NCBI GenBank assembly: GCA_002414865.1
Contig: DIAQ01000025.1
Location: forward strand, 1-8,094
Length of the DNA: 8,094 nucleotides
Direction of reading: 5' to 3'
From: a candidate division Hyd24-12 bacterium UBA5074
GTDB taxonomy: Bacteria; Fermentibacterota; Fermentibacteria; Fermentibacterales; Fermentibacteraceae
Shown: positions 7,301-8,094 of the stretch, one piece after another
Layout: each line of letters starts with the position of its first letter
Numbering within the stretch: position 1 is the stretch's first letter
Notes under the pieces: model-generated
Databases searched by the model: none
What the model was told of the DNA's origin: nothing
Seen by the model: the letters and a program-made list of their open reading frames with translations, nothing else
Made by a program: the position numbers and the translations under genes

Positions 7301-7975
7301 GAGCGCCAGTTCGACATTCTCCGCGGCCAGGTAGGAGCGCACGAGGTACAGAACGGCCAGCGGATCCCTGTCGCCCTTCCTCGTGCCGATCCAGTCGATC
7401 AGCGCGGGCACACGCTCGTCGGGGCGGGAGGATCTCTGGGCAACCTTCAGCATGGTATCCAGGGCCTCCTGGACCTTGCCCCTCCTGTACAGGGCGAGGC
7501 TCCAGCCGACGAACCTGTCGATATCTCCCTCCAGCAGCTTGTCCGCCGCGAACCTCTCAGCATTCCGGGCGGCCGTCTCGAGGGAGTCCATGAGCTTCGA
7601 CTCGTTCGCCCTGTCGACACGGTTCAGGAGCTCGATGGCGCCTGTGAAGTCCCTCTGCCTGAGCTTGATCTGCCACAGGGTGCGGAGCAGCTCCGTCGAG
7701 CGCGGAAAGTCGGATTGTCTCTCCTCGAGGAGCCTCAGGACAGGAACGGCGAGTTCCTTGTACTGCCTGATGATCTCCTCGCCGGCCCGCGCCGCCAGGT
7801 CCGGATAGCCGATGTCCATCAGGTAGGCAACGAGCTCCCGCGCCACTTCCGAGCTCTCCAGGAGCACCTTGAGGTCCTGCTCGACCTTCGCCGCGGCCTG
7901 GTCGACCGCACCGCCGTCGGACAATCCCTTGATGGTCTTGAACAGCTTCCTCTGTCTGCTCTCGAAGATCGCCAT
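4388..7975 (-). CDS. Giant TPR-like alpha-solenoid protein, function unknown
   Basis: The product has 1195 residues and is almost entirely predicted helix. It carries many degenerate helix-turn-helix repeats of TPR type, for example about 97-125, 155-182, 259-287, 314-335, 367-393, 410-439 and 1112-1142. Each shows patterns such as L...G...EA...L. The first 45 residues are charged (starting MAIFESRQRK), with no signal peptide or membrane segment, so a cytoplasmic location is likely. The last 20 or so residues are Gly/Pro/Ala-rich and probably disordered. No enzyme motif was seen. I chose the ATG at 7975 because GGGAG lies 8 nt upstream and it begins 5 nt after the LysM gene stop. The frame stays open to 8089, but that extension would lie inside the LysM gene and reads as out-of-frame sequence. 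Such solenoids usually act as assembly scaffolds. Here the neighbours suggest an envelope-related role, by inference only. Confidence 0.87.
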   Translation of the reverse strand: MAIFESRQRKLFKTIKGLSDGGAVDQAAAKVEQDLKVLLESSEVARELVAYLMDIGYPDLAARAGEEIIRQYKELAVPVLRLLEERQSDFPRSTELLRTLWQIKLRQRDFTGAIELLNRVDRANESKLMDSLETAARNAERFAADKLLEGDIDRFVGWSLALYRRGKVQEALDTMLKVAQRSSRPDERVPALIDWIGTRKGDRDPLAVLYLVRSYLAAENVELALRNIPDLFDSEPAIVNQAVAVVEKDLLPLDLSSRGKVYFARLLTSAGRIEDACRELEKLLDAGETSVEVDAAVRAVATAGSGSARPLSLLARFKKARGENTAALDALEQAFDCPDASGSSLAETAASFLDAGLDRDNSVAKKLGTFLVDNGTVSEAVEALGRLVVADPDWVQSMLQKLLIRDKNSAEILTLLAVTMQVRGRESEATATIRHLQERRDRKSREDVVLVLSRFDSLMDQYPGLRRMRASVRAVSGREGEAASDWFSLMLSGEHVPGHALGEIEQAGLHRTKAADLLASRFEPENPAESFLVGMAALGEREYGRASGLLLAAAADPAIAPRIAEQVAFLPDEALTGIDLEDLLPLFAASGASKTAADIILRTKGSDAWRMELVSKLEWGDPPAELLFRLRACLAEGRVALAGSSVSGSSVTDPALTGMADFCRLVSVGSIRTGLSSAQPALLDRRTSSLASGVLRTLLDDPGEEELRIRLALSTALSTDARIPDAVIVLENMLNHPEATSLLEELASLNPGLPDAPLLLVRSALASGDMDQLKRWVGMALDIDPGRAGEIEGMLEKAGSGRNGGQALVLAAELSDRYHLQSSPDTLLTNAVLSDPSVAAGLLARKGNGPSLKALCFIAAGESQGFVDIMRRRQGLEVPINRAIAEAALSKWKPGSEGEALLHLSSMLPAAGLGDRVPGVLASLAAEGIGAWKADAAAKLFASAIEGSTPPTLFWDSVRDPETVMNALQSPLAENPASRPDAELYAAARAVMGSGLDPARALEFGVLLLDREGAADRLSEIAVFCMEKWRKGRLPGSQDLIRVLLAASMLPEASEVAMTTSDDAILGAVNKALDQHRSTPPAEGLARARNLLQSGDASGAMQAAEGLDGEEAEDVKALALWRLGKRNSAITIWFRCYKATGSTASLQRLHWALGEAGYGLDKAALEKHAELHSSGALAGPSAAGRPRGLNTVSIL

Positions 7976-7980
7976 CGCCG

Positions 7981-8094
7981 CTACTCCCGGATGACCAGGA
8001 CCTGGCCCAGTCCGAGGTTGGTTCCGGACAACGCATTGAGTTGCGAAATGCTCTCGACGGTCACTCCGTACCTGCCTGCGAGATCCCACAGCGT
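7981..8094 (-). CDS. LysM-domain protein, C-terminal 37 residues (partial)
   Basis: Reading leftwards from the window edge, one frame is open for 37 codons to a TAG at 7983-7981. It matches the LysM glycan-binding fold: TLWDLAGRYGVTVE (first helix), SISQLNAL (second helix), then LGLGQVLVI (final strand), with the protein ending two residues later. The start of the domain (usually Y.V..GD) and the rest of the protein lie beyond the edge. LysM binds N-acetylglucosamine-containing glycan, usually peptidoglycan, outside the cytoplasmic membrane. The domain is at the extreme C-terminus, so other domains may precede it. The stop is 5 nt before the solenoid gene, whose ribosome-binding site sits inside this gene's last codons. 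The domain call is strong despite the short length. Confidence 0.85.
   Translation of the reverse strand, partial: TLWDLAGRYGVTVESISQLNALSGTNLGLGQVLVIRE
7984..7988 (-). promoter_or_regulatory. Ribosome-binding site (GGGAG) for the solenoid gene
   Basis: GGGAG encodes part of the last two codons of the LysM gene and lies 8 nt before the ATG at 7975. It decides this start over the in-frame upstream ATG at 8089. Confidence 0.65.

Noticed and set aside
7976..8089. N-terminal extension of the solenoid gene to an ATG at 8089
   Set aside because: The DNA encodes a clear LysM C-terminus in another frame, and a ribosome-binding site precedes the ATG at 7975.

Overview
The window is GC-rich bacterial DNA (roughly two-thirds G+C by eye) and almost entirely coding. 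A soluble lytic transglycosylase and a LysM domain both point to a peptidoglycan-containing bacterium. Arginine is often AGG (for example at residues 578, 581 and 583 of the coiled-coil/TPR protein). The transglycosylase uses ATA for an isoleucine in a conserved motif. These habits differ from the CGC/CGG preference of typical high-GC Pseudomonadota and Actinomycetota, so a less-sampled, probably diderm lineage seems likelier. The sequence alone does not fix the phylum.

Layout: four genes lie head to tail on the minus strand, read from the right edge leftwards. (1) 8094-7981 is the last 37 codons of a gene whose product ends in a LysM domain. (2) 7975-4388 encodes a 1195-residue all-helical, TPR-like solenoid. 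(3) 4371-2446 encodes a 641-residue protein with about 490 residues of repetitive helix followed by four TPRs. (4) 2449-197 encodes a 750-residue exported Slt70-type lytic transglycosylase with a helical-repeat N-terminus. The junctions are 5 nt, 16 nt and a 4-nt overlap. Each has a Shine-Dalgarno-like sequence at normal spacing, so the four genes are almost certainly cotranscribed. At the left edge a plus-strand gene (1-243, C-terminal end only) converges on the transglycosylase and overlaps its 3' end by 47 nt.

How they may work together: LysM domains bind glycan and the last gene cuts it, so the operon probably serves peptidoglycan or cell-envelope remodelling. The two middle proteins have no visible signal peptide, membrane segment or catalytic motif. 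They look like scaffolds or adaptors, but their role is inferred from context only.

No non-coding stretch exceeds 16 nt. No promoter, factor-independent terminator, tRNA, rRNA, CRISPR array or mobile element is visible. The operon promoter must lie beyond the right edge. The least explained features are the large solenoid and the repeat pattern in the 641-residue protein.
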